Below are positions 19,001 to 27,231 of a stretch of 64,000 nucleotides of DNA, in pieces. This DNA comes from an uncultured Gammaproteobacteria bacterium (lineage in GTDB: Bacteria > Pseudomonadota > Gammaproteobacteria > Eutrophobiales > Eutrophobiaceae). The stretch spans positions 3,000,042 through 3,064,041 of the forward strand of contig OY282354.1 of assembly GCA_958295485.1 (NCBI GenBank). Direction: 5' to 3'. Numbering within the stretch: the stretch's first letter is position 1; each line of letters starts with the position of its first letter. Both the position numbers and the translations under genes were made by a program. Under the pieces are notes generated by a model, which was given only the letters and a program-made list of their open reading frames with translations, was not told the DNA's origin and ran no database searches.

Positions 19001-19557
19001 TAAACCCAGCCGAGAGAATCAGTCGCCGCGAATACGTCGGACGGCAGACCTTCGACCAGTCCTTCCAGCTTCAGCTGGTGCTCCCGCGCGAACCGGACAT
19101 CGAAGACCGGAAGATCGAGTCGAAACACCTGGGGCAACATCCGATGGGCGAAGCGTGCGGCCAGTACCCATTTATCGACGCCATCGTCTTTCCCCAGCTC
19201 CTCACATTCTTCCAACGTGACGGCGACACCGTGTTCAGGCTCAATGAGCAGATGGTTCTCGGCGAGAAATCGAGCGAACAGCATACCGTGCCAATGTTCA
19301 TAGGCGCACTCTGACACCAAATGTTCGATGGCCTGACTGCCAGAGCGCGCATCGCGCCGGTCACCGAGCTGGCGGGCGTGGGCGCGCAGCCGCCGACGCA
19401 AGGTGCGCTGCTCCGCGCTCATGTGCTCGTAGGGCTCATGGTGGTGCACGGCAAGCGCCTCCAACGCCGCGCGGGCGCCGTTCTCCGCCATGTCCCGGGC
19501 ATCCGCGATGGTTCGCTCAAGGTGTCTTCTGAGTTCAGATGACAGGCTCTTCATCAT
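16009..19557 (-). CDS. pglX: PglX, BREX N6-adenine DNA methyltransferase
   Basis: The 1182 residues match the usual PglX length. SAM motif I is LDPCCGSGHF (residues 301-310); catalytic motif IV is NVPY at 484-487, a variant of NPPY that still fits the [ND]-x-P-[YF] pattern. A target-recognition region follows (PYIQNVDSTTYFGARTDHIL, NFPGEIMNGRRILGKSGLRV). The C-terminal part contains the BREX-specific GYRWPAEQD and HHRPFVWHIWDGRRRDGFHALVNYH blocks. It marks the host DNA at a non-palindromic site and licenses self/non-self discrimination. The start overlaps the DUF4276 stop (ATGA). Confidence 0.95.
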   Translation of the reverse strand: MMKSLSSELRRHLERTIADARDMAENGARAALEALAVHHHEPYEHMSAEQRTLRRRLRAHARQLGDRRDARSGSQAIEHLVSECAYEHWHGMLFARFLAENHLLIEPEHGVAVTLEECEELGKDDGVDKWVLAARFAHRMLPQVFRLDLPVFDVRFAREHQLKLEGLVEGLPSDVFAATDSLGWVYQFWQSRKKAEVNRSETKIGADELPAVTQLFTEPYIVSFLLDNSLGAWWAARRLSDSDLREAGAEAELRRKVAIPDVPLDYLRFVQREDTAEQPGWCLAAGAFDSWPEHLGELRVLDPCCGSGHFLVAAFSMLAPMRVMREGLTARDAVDAVLRDNLHGLELDPRCVELAAFALALAAWTYPGAEGYRPLPELNVACSGLSVGTAKEQWTELAAGRHNLRIALDWMYEAFRDAPVLGSLLNPAATDAAKLVDRRELSTVLAQALAREQSDERRETAIAAHGLAEAAELLAGRYHLVITNVPYLVRGKQDETLRAFCQRRYAAAKNDLATVFLERCLELCEEDGTASLVLPQNWLFLVSYRKLREKLLKTETWHLLARLGPGAFETVSGEVVKAILLTLSRGNSAGYPGGLFGEAVVAGAMYGLDVSEFRTAGEKAIQLREVELIGVEQARQLGNPDARVALSDISTKTGLDGYCASIEGLTTGDLERFVGKFWEGGFSDGWEPYIQNVDSTTYFGARTDHILWEGGAGALSRFPTAHNFPGEIMNGRRILGKSGLRVTQMGKLPVTFYTGEVFGKNGATVVPDDLEHLPAIWCFCSSPEYHDAVRRIDQALKVTNATLVKVPFNVDRWTEIAREKYPNGLPCPYSDDPTQWIFHGHPCGSVVWDETGKQTAYGPLRTDPTVLQVVVARLLGYRWPAEQDAGMELADEQREWVQRCKTLLAGADKDGIVCIPPVRGESPAGERVLQLLAAAFGDAWSDSVLTRLLAKAGSPSLDDYLRNRFFEEHCKLFHHRPFVWHIWDGRRRDGFHALVNYHKLAEGDGKGRRCLEVLTYSYLGDWITRQQDGVKRGEDGAEDRLAAALELQKRLVAILSGEPPCDIFVRWKPIEAQPIGWEPDINDGVRLNIRPFMADDIPGGKKGAGILRAKPSVHWRKDRGKEPFREQEQFPWFWRDDEFTGLRVNNVHLIVAEKSKRRQEGIIRETQVSAGFQANISSSLQV

Positions 19558-20162
19558 TGACTCGATGCCCTATCAATAAGAGTACTGACAAGCCGCCCTG
19601 CATAGGGCGAAGCCGCGGTCACCTTGCCCGGGACGATCCGCGCTAGAATGTCAAACGAATGCCGGCCCTTGTTATATTGAGCCTTTGTAGCGCAAGAACG
19701 CGTGGCTTTTTTTAATCCATCCAACACATCTGTTTTTGCAATGTTCTCAACATCCGTTCGAGCAGGAAGGGCGTTCTTGTTGAAGCCACTTCCGAAGTAC
19801 TCAGCCAAGTTCTCCTTGTCGGCCAGAAACCAAGTCTCCATGACCTGAACCATGAGATGAACATTTTCGTCCGTGGCGCCCTCCGGCCTATCCCAGTCGT
19901 CACGACTTTTCAGGTGCGCCCAAGGACCATCCGTAACGGAACCCTCGCTATCAACCAGTAAGACGATGAAGTCGTTATCCCCGGCTTTGGCCAAGGCGGT
20001 GCGGAACTTGTCGTAGGCAGTTTGCCTCCCGCCACAGGAGATGACCCGCGGCATCTGTTCGCTTAACCTCGTCTTTCGCAGGAAGGCGCTGAAACCCTTG
20101 CGACACCTCACTTTCGACTCCCGCTGGTCTCCACCCCCTTCTACGTAAATTTTCACGGTCAC
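19554..20162 (-). CDS. DUF4276 (TOPRIM-like) protein, partner of adjacent AAA ATPase
   Basis: A 202-residue DUF4276 protein. The start is a GTG at 20162 that overlaps the ATPase stop (GTGA). VEGGGDQ holds Glu8 and Asp12 and LLVDSEG holds Asp71 and Glu73, the acidic residues expected of a TOPRIM-like nuclease fold. The family blocks RCRKGF, SCGGRQTAYDKF, HLMVQVMETWFLAD and KGRHSFDILARI are all present. ABC/OLD-like ATPases paired with TOPRIM proteins form toxin-antitoxin-like anti-phage systems such as PARIS and OLD. By analogy this would be the effector restrained or activated by the ATPase; DUF4276 pairs are less well characterised, so the role is inferred. Confidence 0.82.
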   Translation of the reverse strand: MTVKIYVEGGGDQRESKVRCRKGFSAFLRKTRLSEQMPRVISCGGRQTAYDKFRTALAKAGDNDFIVLLVDSEGSVTDGPWAHLKSRDDWDRPEGATDENVHLMVQVMETWFLADKENLAEYFGSGFNKNALPARTDVENIAKTDVLDGLKKATRSCATKAQYNKGRHSFDILARIVPGKVTAASPYAGRLVSTLIDRASSQ

Positions 20163-21331
20163 CAGCGATTCCCCCCCAGCTCTCCGGAACTCCAGAGTTC
20201 TCCGAGCCGATAACGGTCGAGCCAATGGGCCAAGTCGTCCTTGTCCAAGCGTCTCAATGTCGTTTGCCCCCGGTCTTTCTCACAAACGACAATGCTTTCG
20301 GGAGTTTCGGTCAGGGCATCGACAAGAACGTCCGAGTGGGTGGTGACGATCAACTGACAGCGTTCGGACGCTGCGCGTATCAGGTCCGCCAAACCCGGAA
20401 GAACGTCAGGGTGCAGGCCCAACTCCGGTTCCTCGATGCAAACCAGCGGCGGTGGGGTTGGGTGGCATAGGATAGCCAGCAGACACAGGAACCGCAACGT
20501 ACCGTCCGACAGTCGTGTCGCCGGCATCGTCATCGTGATATTGGCTTCCTCAAAAAAAACCTGAACCGTGCCGCCTTCTATGATGACATCGAAGTCGATG
20601 ATGCCTTCGTAGAGTTGGCGCAAGGCTTGCAGAATCTGATGTTTGGTCTCTGGTTTTCGTTTTAACCCGTTCAGTACCAAGCCCAGGTTTTTCCCGTCTT
20701 CGCCCAAGAAGTCGTTACGGAGATCCGCCTTTTGCGGCAGACGCGGCGGCGTATATCGGCCAAAGGACCACTCGCGGTAGAGCCGCATGCGGCCGAACAT
20801 ATCACCAAGCCAAGTCAACTCCGGGTAATGGTCTGGGTCTTTGCGCCGGGCGAGGATGGATTGCTCAAAGTCAATCTCCTCGGGACGCAACCGCCTTTCA
20901 TTTAAACCCTTGTAATTCAGGGTTGCACGACTGCCCTGCAACTCGTAATAGATATACGGCTTCTGGTGGTCAGGGCCAGGATGTTCATTTCCTATCCACT
21001 CACTAGTCAGCTCGAATCGCTGTCCCTTCTCCGCGAAACCAAGGCAGTACCGCAGTGCTTGAGGCGCAAACGGCCTCTCCAGAATCGCCTCAATGTGGGC
21101 CGACGATGCCCTGGGTTCGCCCCGCCAAATCCAATCGCGAATCCCCCCACCTTCGCGGATTGGATCTGTGAGGTTTCTGGGAGCGGCCTGTAGCAGACTG
21201 ACCGCCTCAATGAGATTTGACTTCCCGGAACCATTCGGGCCGATCAAGACATTTAGCGGCTTGAGGTCCAGAGATTCCATATCCGGCCCGAAGGAAAGCA
21301 GGTTATTCAATTTAATGCGTTGTATAAGCAT
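20159..21331 (-). CDS. ABC/SMC-like AAA ATPase (AAA_21), DUF4276 partner
   Basis: This 390-residue protein has an RecF/OLD-type layout. Walker A is GPNGSGKSN at residues 31-39, the ABC signature is LSDGTLRFL, Walker B is PLVCIEEPELGLHP, and the H-loop is VTTHSDVLVDAL; no transmembrane or nuclease domain is visible. The ATP-dependent dimer likely senses a phage-induced signal and controls the DUF4276 protein whose GTG start overlaps its stop. It lies 12 bases after the brxC stop and has a clear AGGAGG-like ribosome site (GAGGCTGACTT upstream). BREX loci are known to host accessory defence pairs at this position. Confidence 0.88.
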   Translation of the reverse strand: MLIQRIKLNNLLSFGPDMESLDLKPLNVLIGPNGSGKSNLIEAVSLLQAAPRNLTDPIREGGGIRDWIWRGEPRASSAHIEAILERPFAPQALRYCLGFAEKGQRFELTSEWIGNEHPGPDHQKPYIYYELQGSRATLNYKGLNERRLRPEEIDFEQSILARRKDPDHYPELTWLGDMFGRMRLYREWSFGRYTPPRLPQKADLRNDFLGEDGKNLGLVLNGLKRKPETKHQILQALRQLYEGIIDFDVIIEGGTVQVFFEEANITMTMPATRLSDGTLRFLCLLAILCHPTPPPLVCIEEPELGLHPDVLPGLADLIRAASERCQLIVTTHSDVLVDALTETPESIVVCEKDRGQTTLRRLDKDDLAHWLDRYRLGELWSSGELGGNRW

Positions 21332-21343
21332 AAGTCAGCCTCC

Positions 21344-24300
21344 TCAGTGCACTACAATGGGGCCATGCTTGATCTGGTCAAGCAGTTTCCGCTCGGTCGA
21401 TCCGACCCATTCCTGCACGTCTTTCTCCGTGCGCAACGCGGGACTGGCGAGCTTCACATGACGAGTCTTCGGTTCGACAAGCTTATCAGCTTCCGCCCGG
21501 GCCTCTGCGAACAATTGCGGAAGCGCCGCGGTGCGCGTCCTCCAGTCATCCAGAGAAGCGCTACCCAGGGATTCCAATACCTCCTGCTCGGTGCCGGTAG
21601 CGCCCTTCGTTGCCTTCGCAATGCGTAGCCGATGGAGTATTTCATCGCGGTTCTCCTGTTCGATCTTTTGCCAGCTTTCGGCGCTGGACAGGCGTTTCCA
21701 CTCTTCATCGTAGGTTTCGGCATGGCATTTTTCTGCTTTCGCCAGGGCGGCCCGGAGCGCATCCGCCAGTTTCCCGGCGAGGCCAAGGGTCGGGTCCGTC
21801 GTAGCGAGCAGGTTCCGGTTCACCGCGATTGCCTCGATCTGCGGCTTTGCTTCCTTCGCCTTATCCAGGTCCTGGCTATGCCGGACGAGGGCCAACAACC
21901 GCTGGTAGGCAGGCAGTCGATCTTTCGCTAAGGCACGCATCTTGCTCCACTGCTCGAGGTTCTCGGCAAGTTCGTCATACCGGTCGAGCATGGCTGCGAG
22001 TTGCTCGTTGCCGGCAAGCGACCGGATATCCGACAAATGGCCGATATCAGGGCGTTCGGGTAATGGCGCATCGCCACCGATGGCTTGGGCCAGTTCGCTG
22101 AGTTGTTTCAGAAACAGGCCAGCAGCCGTGATTTCCTCGTTCGGCTTGCAATCGATCCCGGCAGTCTGAAACAGCTTGCGCAACTTCAGGCGCTGCCGGG
22201 TATCTATAGTCTCGCTCTCAATACGGAGGTCGGCATTCGGCACCTTCGCTTGATCGAGTTGGGGCGGACGTAGCGCTACACCGTTCGCGGCGGCGCGCAG
22301 ATGCCCGGCGCCAAACAGGCTGATGATGGCCGCGTCAATGGCGTCCCGCGGCCAACCATAGGGCGGGTCGGAGAAGTGCGAACGCACTTCCTTCCCCTTT
22401 TTACCGGGACCCACGAAGGACAGCACGGCGGAGCATACCGGATGCCCCTCGGTCTTACCACTGTGACCCAGGGCTTCCAGCGGGTGCTCGGCGCCCTTGC
22501 GGGCGCGTTCGATTACTTTCGACCAACGATGATCGTCGGCATCATTGAATTCGTGAAAGAGTCGGGATAAAGAGGCGCCGGCGGCTTCCTCGACCTTGTC
22601 GGACAGGGTCGATTCGAACCGTTCGTTGCCGCCGCCCTGGATAACCTTTGTCCCATCAATGATCTCGGCCAGCAGCGCGCGTAGATTGTTTTCCGCCTCG
22701 GTATGGCGTGTTTTCATTCCCTGGCGAGCCTCAATGCCTTCATGGGTTGAAGGCACACCTTTGTACTCCAAGGTGTCGTTGGCGGCGTTTTGGGTGGCGA
22801 TGAAGCGGGCCAGCGCATCCGCGCGGGACTTCGGCACAAACACGTAGATCACCGGACTGTCCAGCCCCGCCGCGCGCGCGTCGGCAATTACGCTGCTCTC
22901 ATCAGCGCCCCAGCCATCGCGTATCCACGCCGTAACGTCATGGCCACCATCCGGTGGCGGTTCAGCGCCGAAGTGCAAGGAGAGCTTGCGCGGTTCCTTG
23001 CTGGTTCCATGCAGGAGCCTTATGGACCCCACTATATTCTGCACCGTAGCGCTAAGGAGTTGAGCGCGCTTGCTGCTCATGCTCGCAAGATCGTTAGCGA
23101 GTTGGCTCTGCCGGTTGCGGAACTGGGCCTCCCAGTCGCTGCTCTCCCGCGTTTGCAGGCTATATTCGTCATCCAGCTTTATCAGCGTACCGGCCTCGAC
23201 CAGTTCGTTCAGGAGCGCCGGCAGCCGGCCACGCAACGCCGTACCGTCACTAGCCAGATCCTGTACCAGCAGATCTGCCAGCGCATCCGCGCTGGCGCGC
23301 ACGCCGCTATCGATACCGGCTTCGCGTGGGAGTTTACGGATCAGGAATACCAAGGCGCACAACCGGGATTTGAGCACACCATCGGGAGTGTCGTCGTTCT
23401 GCTTGACAATGGTTTCGTGGAGTTCGCGGAGCAGCACGTTGGATTGCAACAGGTTGGCCGATATCTCCTCAAACAGGAAGTCGGCCGGCACTACCGTACC
23501 CACCGGGTCATCGGCGGTGCGGCGGATGGCATCGTAAACGATGCGAAGCTGCGTGCGGAGCTGACCTGCCATACCCGCCCGATCGACCGCGCGTAACGTA
23601 TGCTCCCAGAAGCGCCGGCGGACAGGCAGTAACGGGTAATCTTCCACCAGAACCTGTTTGTCCTCACCACGGGGACCGATCCGAGTGCCGACCAGGTGAC
23701 GATCGATTTCCCCGGCATTCACATCCAGCGTCGCCAAAATGTCGCCCACGCGATCCGGACGTTTCGCCAATACAACCCGCCGGATTACCGTTTCGACGTC
23801 ATGGTCCGACAACTCTACGTTGACCATGAATCGCCCTTGGAGACGTTGCAGCGCCGGCGTGCCGGACAGCGCCGTCTGCCCGGTACCCAAGAAGAGCAGA
23901 CGGTCGCCGAACCGCTTGCTGCAGGCTTCGACAACTTCTTGCACGACATAGGAACGGCCGGTGTCATCTCCGATGTACTGCTGAACTTCGTCGAGGATAA
24001 TAACGGTGCAAGGCATCTCGCCGTCAACGGTCAGCGTGTCCTGTAGCGCGTCGGAAAACTCGTCCATCGTGATGTCATCAGGTCTTGGAAACTGGTCACG
24101 CAATGCTGCCTTGGTCTCCTTCTCGCTGACCGTGAAGTTCGGATCCGCGACAAATAGCGCCTTGGCAATGAGTGGGCTGACATACATGTCGTTCAACTCA
24201 CGTTGAAACTCCCGGCCGTGCGCCTCGACCTCGGCGCGGACCCGATCATAGATGCCGTTCTTCTTGAGCCAGAGACAGAAGCGCGCTTGGGGGAAACTCT

Positions 24301-24787
24301 CCGGGAGCGCCGCGGACTTGAACACGATGCCTAGTAACGCGAGCCGGACGCTGTCCCCGGCGCCGGCGCCAAGCGTTCCTGCCGCAGCATGCAGTCCACA
24401 GCCGCGTCTGCCGAGGGTAGAAACCTCCTTCAGTAAATCCAGCACGTCGTTCGGTAGCCGCGCCAAACCACGGGCGCTGGCGCCGTCTTCGGGGAACGTG
24501 TAGTCCGTCCACAGAAAGCGCAGCATCTTCGCCAAGTGCGATTTGCCACTACCGAAGAAGCCGCTGACCCACGCGGCTGGCTGCTCGGGCTGACCCTGGT
24601 GGTTGACGTAGGATTCCAAGATGCGAATGAGTCCGTTCCGATACTGGCCTTCGCAGACAAAGTGCTCTAACTCGAAGCGCAGTGTACGACGCTCGCCGTC
24701 AGTCAAGGCGTTGGTCACAGTCGCGACTCCATTGTTCAGGAGAGCAATCTCGAAGGGATCCCTCTGGTAGATGTCTCGGTTCTTCAT
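21344..24787 (-). CDS. brxC: BrxC, BREX P-loop ATPase
   Basis: The 1147 residues begin MKNRDIYQRDPFEIALLNNGV, the characteristic BrxC N terminus. Walker A is GFFGSGKSH at residues 76-84, Walker B is VIILDEVQQYIGDD near 265, and a long alpha-helical, charged C-terminal half follows. The ATG at 24787 overlaps the brxB stop (ATGA); an in-frame ATG 57 bases earlier lies inside brxB and is not needed. BrxC is an essential core component of type 1 BREX and belongs to a DUF499/ORC-like ATPase group. Confidence 0.95.
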   Translation of the reverse strand: MKNRDIYQRDPFEIALLNNGVATVTNALTDGERRTLRFELEHFVCEGQYRNGLIRILESYVNHQGQPEQPAAWVSGFFGSGKSHLAKMLRFLWTDYTFPEDGASARGLARLPNDVLDLLKEVSTLGRRGCGLHAAAGTLGAGAGDSVRLALLGIVFKSAALPESFPQARFCLWLKKNGIYDRVRAEVEAHGREFQRELNDMYVSPLIAKALFVADPNFTVSEKETKAALRDQFPRPDDITMDEFSDALQDTLTVDGEMPCTVIILDEVQQYIGDDTGRSYVVQEVVEACSKRFGDRLLFLGTGQTALSGTPALQRLQGRFMVNVELSDHDVETVIRRVVLAKRPDRVGDILATLDVNAGEIDRHLVGTRIGPRGEDKQVLVEDYPLLPVRRRFWEHTLRAVDRAGMAGQLRTQLRIVYDAIRRTADDPVGTVVPADFLFEEISANLLQSNVLLRELHETIVKQNDDTPDGVLKSRLCALVFLIRKLPREAGIDSGVRASADALADLLVQDLASDGTALRGRLPALLNELVEAGTLIKLDDEYSLQTRESSDWEAQFRNRQSQLANDLASMSSKRAQLLSATVQNIVGSIRLLHGTSKEPRKLSLHFGAEPPPDGGHDVTAWIRDGWGADESSVIADARAAGLDSPVIYVFVPKSRADALARFIATQNAANDTLEYKGVPSTHEGIEARQGMKTRHTEAENNLRALLAEIIDGTKVIQGGGNERFESTLSDKVEEAAGASLSRLFHEFNDADDHRWSKVIERARKGAEHPLEALGHSGKTEGHPVCSAVLSFVGPGKKGKEVRSHFSDPPYGWPRDAIDAAIISLFGAGHLRAAANGVALRPPQLDQAKVPNADLRIESETIDTRQRLKLRKLFQTAGIDCKPNEEITAAGLFLKQLSELAQAIGGDAPLPERPDIGHLSDIRSLAGNEQLAAMLDRYDELAENLEQWSKMRALAKDRLPAYQRLLALVRHSQDLDKAKEAKPQIEAIAVNRNLLATTDPTLGLAGKLADALRAALAKAEKCHAETYDEEWKRLSSAESWQKIEQENRDEILHRLRIAKATKGATGTEQEVLESLGSASLDDWRTRTAALPQLFAEARAEADKLVEPKTRHVKLASPALRTEKDVQEWVGSTERKLLDQIKHGPIVVH

Positions 24788-25353
24788 ACCTCGTACCCCG
24801 CTCGGTACTCGTGCAACGTGATCGGGACCGCCAAGTAGTTCCATCCGTCCCGCGCGTCCAGGAGTCTGTAATTGTTATCTTCATATTCACCTGGGAAAAA
24901 CACCACGATGCGGCCTCGGATGTCTTGCTCTATCTCTTTCATCAATTCCGAAACTCGTATGAATCCGAATAGCGAGGCGATTCCAGAGACGGCAACAACC
25001 GAGTTATCATCCGCATCCGGCGCCGTCAGAACTTCCCGCACTCTCCCGGCGACGTGCGCCGAAAAGTCGTCATCCAGTTTCAGATTCAGGTCTTGCGGAG
25101 ACTCAAAGTAGCTATCCCGATACTCAATACTCGCCATCCACCCCGCAAAAGCTTCGGTCAGGTCGCAGTCGGTCCAGCCGTGTCCGGCATCCTTGGTCGC
25201 CAACTCGAAGAGAGTCTTGCGCGCTCGCAAACGCCGTTCATCGCTCTTGTCATAGACGATAAATATGGCGCGTTCCGCGCCGGCGAGATCCTTCCGCCAC
25301 GGCAGTGCGATGTGGTTCTTGTAGCGTTCAGCCAGCTTATCAATACGACCCAT
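24784..25353 (-). CDS. brxB: BrxB (DUF1788), BREX core protein
   Basis: A 189-residue DUF1788 protein with the family features RIDKLAERYKNHIALPWR, DLNLKLDDDFSAHVAGRVREVL, SLFGFIRVSELMKEIE and VVFFPGEYEDNNYRLLDARDGWNYLAVPI. It is a core protein of type 1 BREX without a known enzymatic activity; it probably takes part in the complex with BrxC and PglZ. It overlaps brxA by 14 bases and brxC by 4. Confidence 0.95.
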   Translation of the reverse strand: MGRIDKLAERYKNHIALPWRKDLAGAERAIFIVYDKSDERRLRARKTLFELATKDAGHGWTDCDLTEAFAGWMASIEYRDSYFESPQDLNLKLDDDFSAHVAGRVREVLTAPDADDNSVVAVSGIASLFGFIRVSELMKEIEQDIRGRIVVFFPGEYEDNNYRLLDARDGWNYLAVPITLHEYRAGYEV

Positions 25354-26167
25354 GGATCAACTCCCGTTCCTTCTTGGTGAACATCGACGGAAACGACACG
25401 TCAATCATATGTCCAGACTGTTTGATATCCACCAACCCGAATCTCTTGGCATCAACTGCCAAGTCAATGAGCTTGCCGGGGGGCGAATCCAGGATCGCGG
25501 TCCAAGGCGTCTCGAACAATAGGTGACCACGATATCCGACCGCGAAGCCGAGTAGCAACGCGTATGCCGTTGTCGCCGGCGTTACCTCAATTTGCTGCCT
25601 GGTCTTCCGTCCCCTTCCTCGCAAATGACCGGACTGCGTCCAAGACGAAGCGGCATTGCGCACCACCTTGTCGAGCGTCGCATCGTTCAGACGCTCCCCC
25701 ACGGTGTCAGAGAGCGCATCCTTCATGGTCTGCCGCCCGAACTCATGTCCGAATGGAGTAGCGAAAACTGACTGGGAGGTCGCTCGCAGGAGCGGGTCAC
25801 GCGCCAATGCAAGCAGAAGCGCCAACAGGGGTCGACTGGTCTCGTGTCGCCGCCACAGATTTCTCATAATCCGGAAAAGCAGCAGCCTCGCATCGAGTCC
25901 ATAGAGTTCGGTCAGCCGATAGAGCGATATCTTGCGGGTTGCCGCCGTCCGCTTCCCGAGACAATTGCCATCCATGATAATATCCGCGTAGCCCCGGCGC
26001 GTCACCTCGCCAGAGGCTGCATCCAGAAGTTGCGACAGTTCATTAAGCATGATCGTCCGGCTCGCGTGTATGCCCTGCTTACCAGAACGGAACCCCCAGA
26101 GCGAGGCCAGGTCCGGGGGGAGGCCGGCGATCCCAGGCTCGAAATTCAGGTTGAAGATTGTATTCAT
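25340..26167 (-). CDS. brxA: BrxA (DUF1819), BREX DNA-binding protein, first gene of the operon
   Basis: A 275-residue DUF1819 protein: DLASLWGFRSGKQGIHASRTIMLNEL, RKISLYRLTELYGLD, DPLLRATSQSVFATPFG, and a C-terminal VDIKQSGHMIDVSFPSMF. BrxA is a small NusB-like DNA-binding protein of type 1 BREX. I choose the ATG at 26167 because the alternative TTG at 26203 is itself part of the promoter -35 hexamer. The ATG begins 7 bases after the -10, so the mRNA would be leaderless or nearly so; no Shine-Dalgarno is present. Confidence 0.94.
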   Translation of the reverse strand: MNTIFNLNFEPGIAGLPPDLASLWGFRSGKQGIHASRTIMLNELSQLLDAASGEVTRRGYADIIMDGNCLGKRTAATRKISLYRLTELYGLDARLLLFRIMRNLWRRHETSRPLLALLLALARDPLLRATSQSVFATPFGHEFGRQTMKDALSDTVGERLNDATLDKVVRNAASSWTQSGHLRGRGRKTRQQIEVTPATTAYALLLGFAVGYRGHLLFETPWTAILDSPPGKLIDLAVDAKRFGLVDIKQSGHMIDVSFPSMFTKKERELIHGSY

Positions 26168-26174
26168 TGTGGGT

Positions 26175-26203
26175 ATTATAGGGGAGAAATATGAAAATGT
26201 CAA
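26175..26203 (-). promoter_or_regulatory. Consensus promoter of the BREX operon
   Basis: On the - strand TTGACA (26203-26198) and TATAAT (26180-26175) are separated by exactly 17 bases: a perfect consensus. The expected transcription start falls at or one base before the brxA ATG (26167). An inverted repeat TTTACCG-N10-CGGTAAA (26206-26229) lies immediately upstream of the -35 and may be an operator or activator site. Confidence 0.85.
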
Positions 26204-26286
26204 TCTTTACCGTCTAGTTTGCCGGTAAAATTTGAACCGACACCTTTTAACTCGCAAGTAAATGGGGGGCATCAAGTCCGATTTTA

Positions 26287-26315
26287 TTGACAATAACGGG
26301 AACAATCCGTAATAT
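26287..26315 (+). promoter_or_regulatory. Promoter of rplM-rpsI
   Basis: TTGACA (26287-26292), a 17-base spacer and TAATAT (26310-26315), 27 bases before the rplM ATG. It diverges from the BREX promoter about 84 bases away. Confidence 0.75.
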
Positions 26316-26342
26316 CATTTTCTTTTTTTCGGTTGCGAACAC

Positions 26343-26771
26343 ATGGGGACTTACACCGCTACACCGTCGGACATAAAACATGACTGGTATGTCGTTGATG
26401 CCAAAGGGAAAGTCTTGGGCAGACTGGCCTCTGAGATAGCCCGGCGATTACGTGGAAAACACAAGCCCGAATATACGCCACACATGGATACCGGTGATTA
26501 CATTGTTGTCATCAACGCAAAAGATATCCAGGTAACCGGAAATAAGGCCACGGACAAAACCTACTATCGGCACAGCGGCTACCCCGGCGGGATCAAATCA
26601 ACCACTTTTGAGAAAATGATCCAATCCAGACCCGAGCGGGTCATTGAAAAGGCCGTCAAGGGAATGCTGCCCAGGGGGCCGTTGGGACGGGATATGTTCC
26701 GTAAATTGCGCGTCTATGCCGGCGGCGATCATCGACATGCCGCGCAACAACCCAAACCACTGGAAATTTAA
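26343..26771 (+). CDS. rplM: Ribosomal protein uL13
   Basis: A full-length 142-residue L13: [58 protein letters not shown], and [20 protein letters not shown]. It is a 50S assembly protein, and in gammaproteobacteria it also has a role in autogenous control of this operon. No strong Shine-Dalgarno precedes the ATG. rpsI starts two bases after its stop, the usual L13-S9 pair. Confidence 0.98.
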   Translation: MGTYTATPSDIKHDWYVVDAKGKVLGRLASEIARRLRGKHKPEYTPHMDTGDYIVVINAKDIQVTGNKATDKTYYRHSGYPGGIKSTTFEKMIQSRPERVIEKAVKGMLPRGPLGRDMFRKLRVYAGGDHRHAAQQPKPLEI

Positions 26772-26773
26772 TC

Positions 26774-27166
26774 ATGCCTGATGAAGTTTATTACAGCACC
26801 GGCCGCAGAAAAAGTTCAAGCGCGCGTGTTTTCTTGAAGAAAGGCGCCGGTAGTATCGCTATCAACAATCGTACCCTGGAACAGTATTTCGGGCGGGAAA
26901 CCGGCAGGATGATCGTTCAGCAACCGTTGGAGAAGATCAATATGCTGAACGATTTTGATATTAAAGTCACTGTCAGTGGCGGGGGCATCTCCGGCCAGGC
27001 CGGCGCAATCCGTCACGGTATCACCCGGGCGCTGCTCAAGTATGACGAAACCCTCCGCAAGACGCTTCGCCAGGCAGGATTCGTCACCCGGGATGCCCGC
27101 GAAGTAGAGCGAAAAAAGGTTGGCCTGCATAAGGCCAGGAAACGACCGCAATACAGTAAACGTTAA
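26774..27166 (+). CDS. rpsI: Ribosomal protein uS9
   Basis: A full-length 130-residue S9: [57 protein letters not shown], and the strictly conserved basic tail [19 protein letters not shown], which reaches the 30S P-site tRNA. It is co-transcribed with rplM. The usual gammaproteobacterial followers (petABC, sspA) are absent; metallo-hydrolase genes follow instead. Confidence 0.98.
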   Translation: MPDEVYYSTGRRKSSSARVFLKKGAGSIAINNRTLEQYFGRETGRMIVQQPLEKINMLNDFDIKVTVSGGGISGQAGAIRHGITRALLKYDETLRKTLRQAGFVTRDAREVERKKVGLHKARKRPQYSKR

Positions 27167-27231
27167 GCCATAGGCTGCTTGCCGCCGGGCTGAGGAGCGA
27201 CCGCCCCCTTGCATTGAATTGGAAGAGGATT

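Noticed and set aside
16564..19314. Frames of up to 261 codons opposite pglX
   Set aside because: Shadow frames; none has a recognisable domain, while the opposite strand encodes a complete methyltransferase.
26165..26203. TTG at 26203 as the brxA start
   Set aside because: This TTG is the first half of the TTGACA -35 hexamer, so it would lie upstream of the transcription start; the ATG at 26167 fits the family N terminus.
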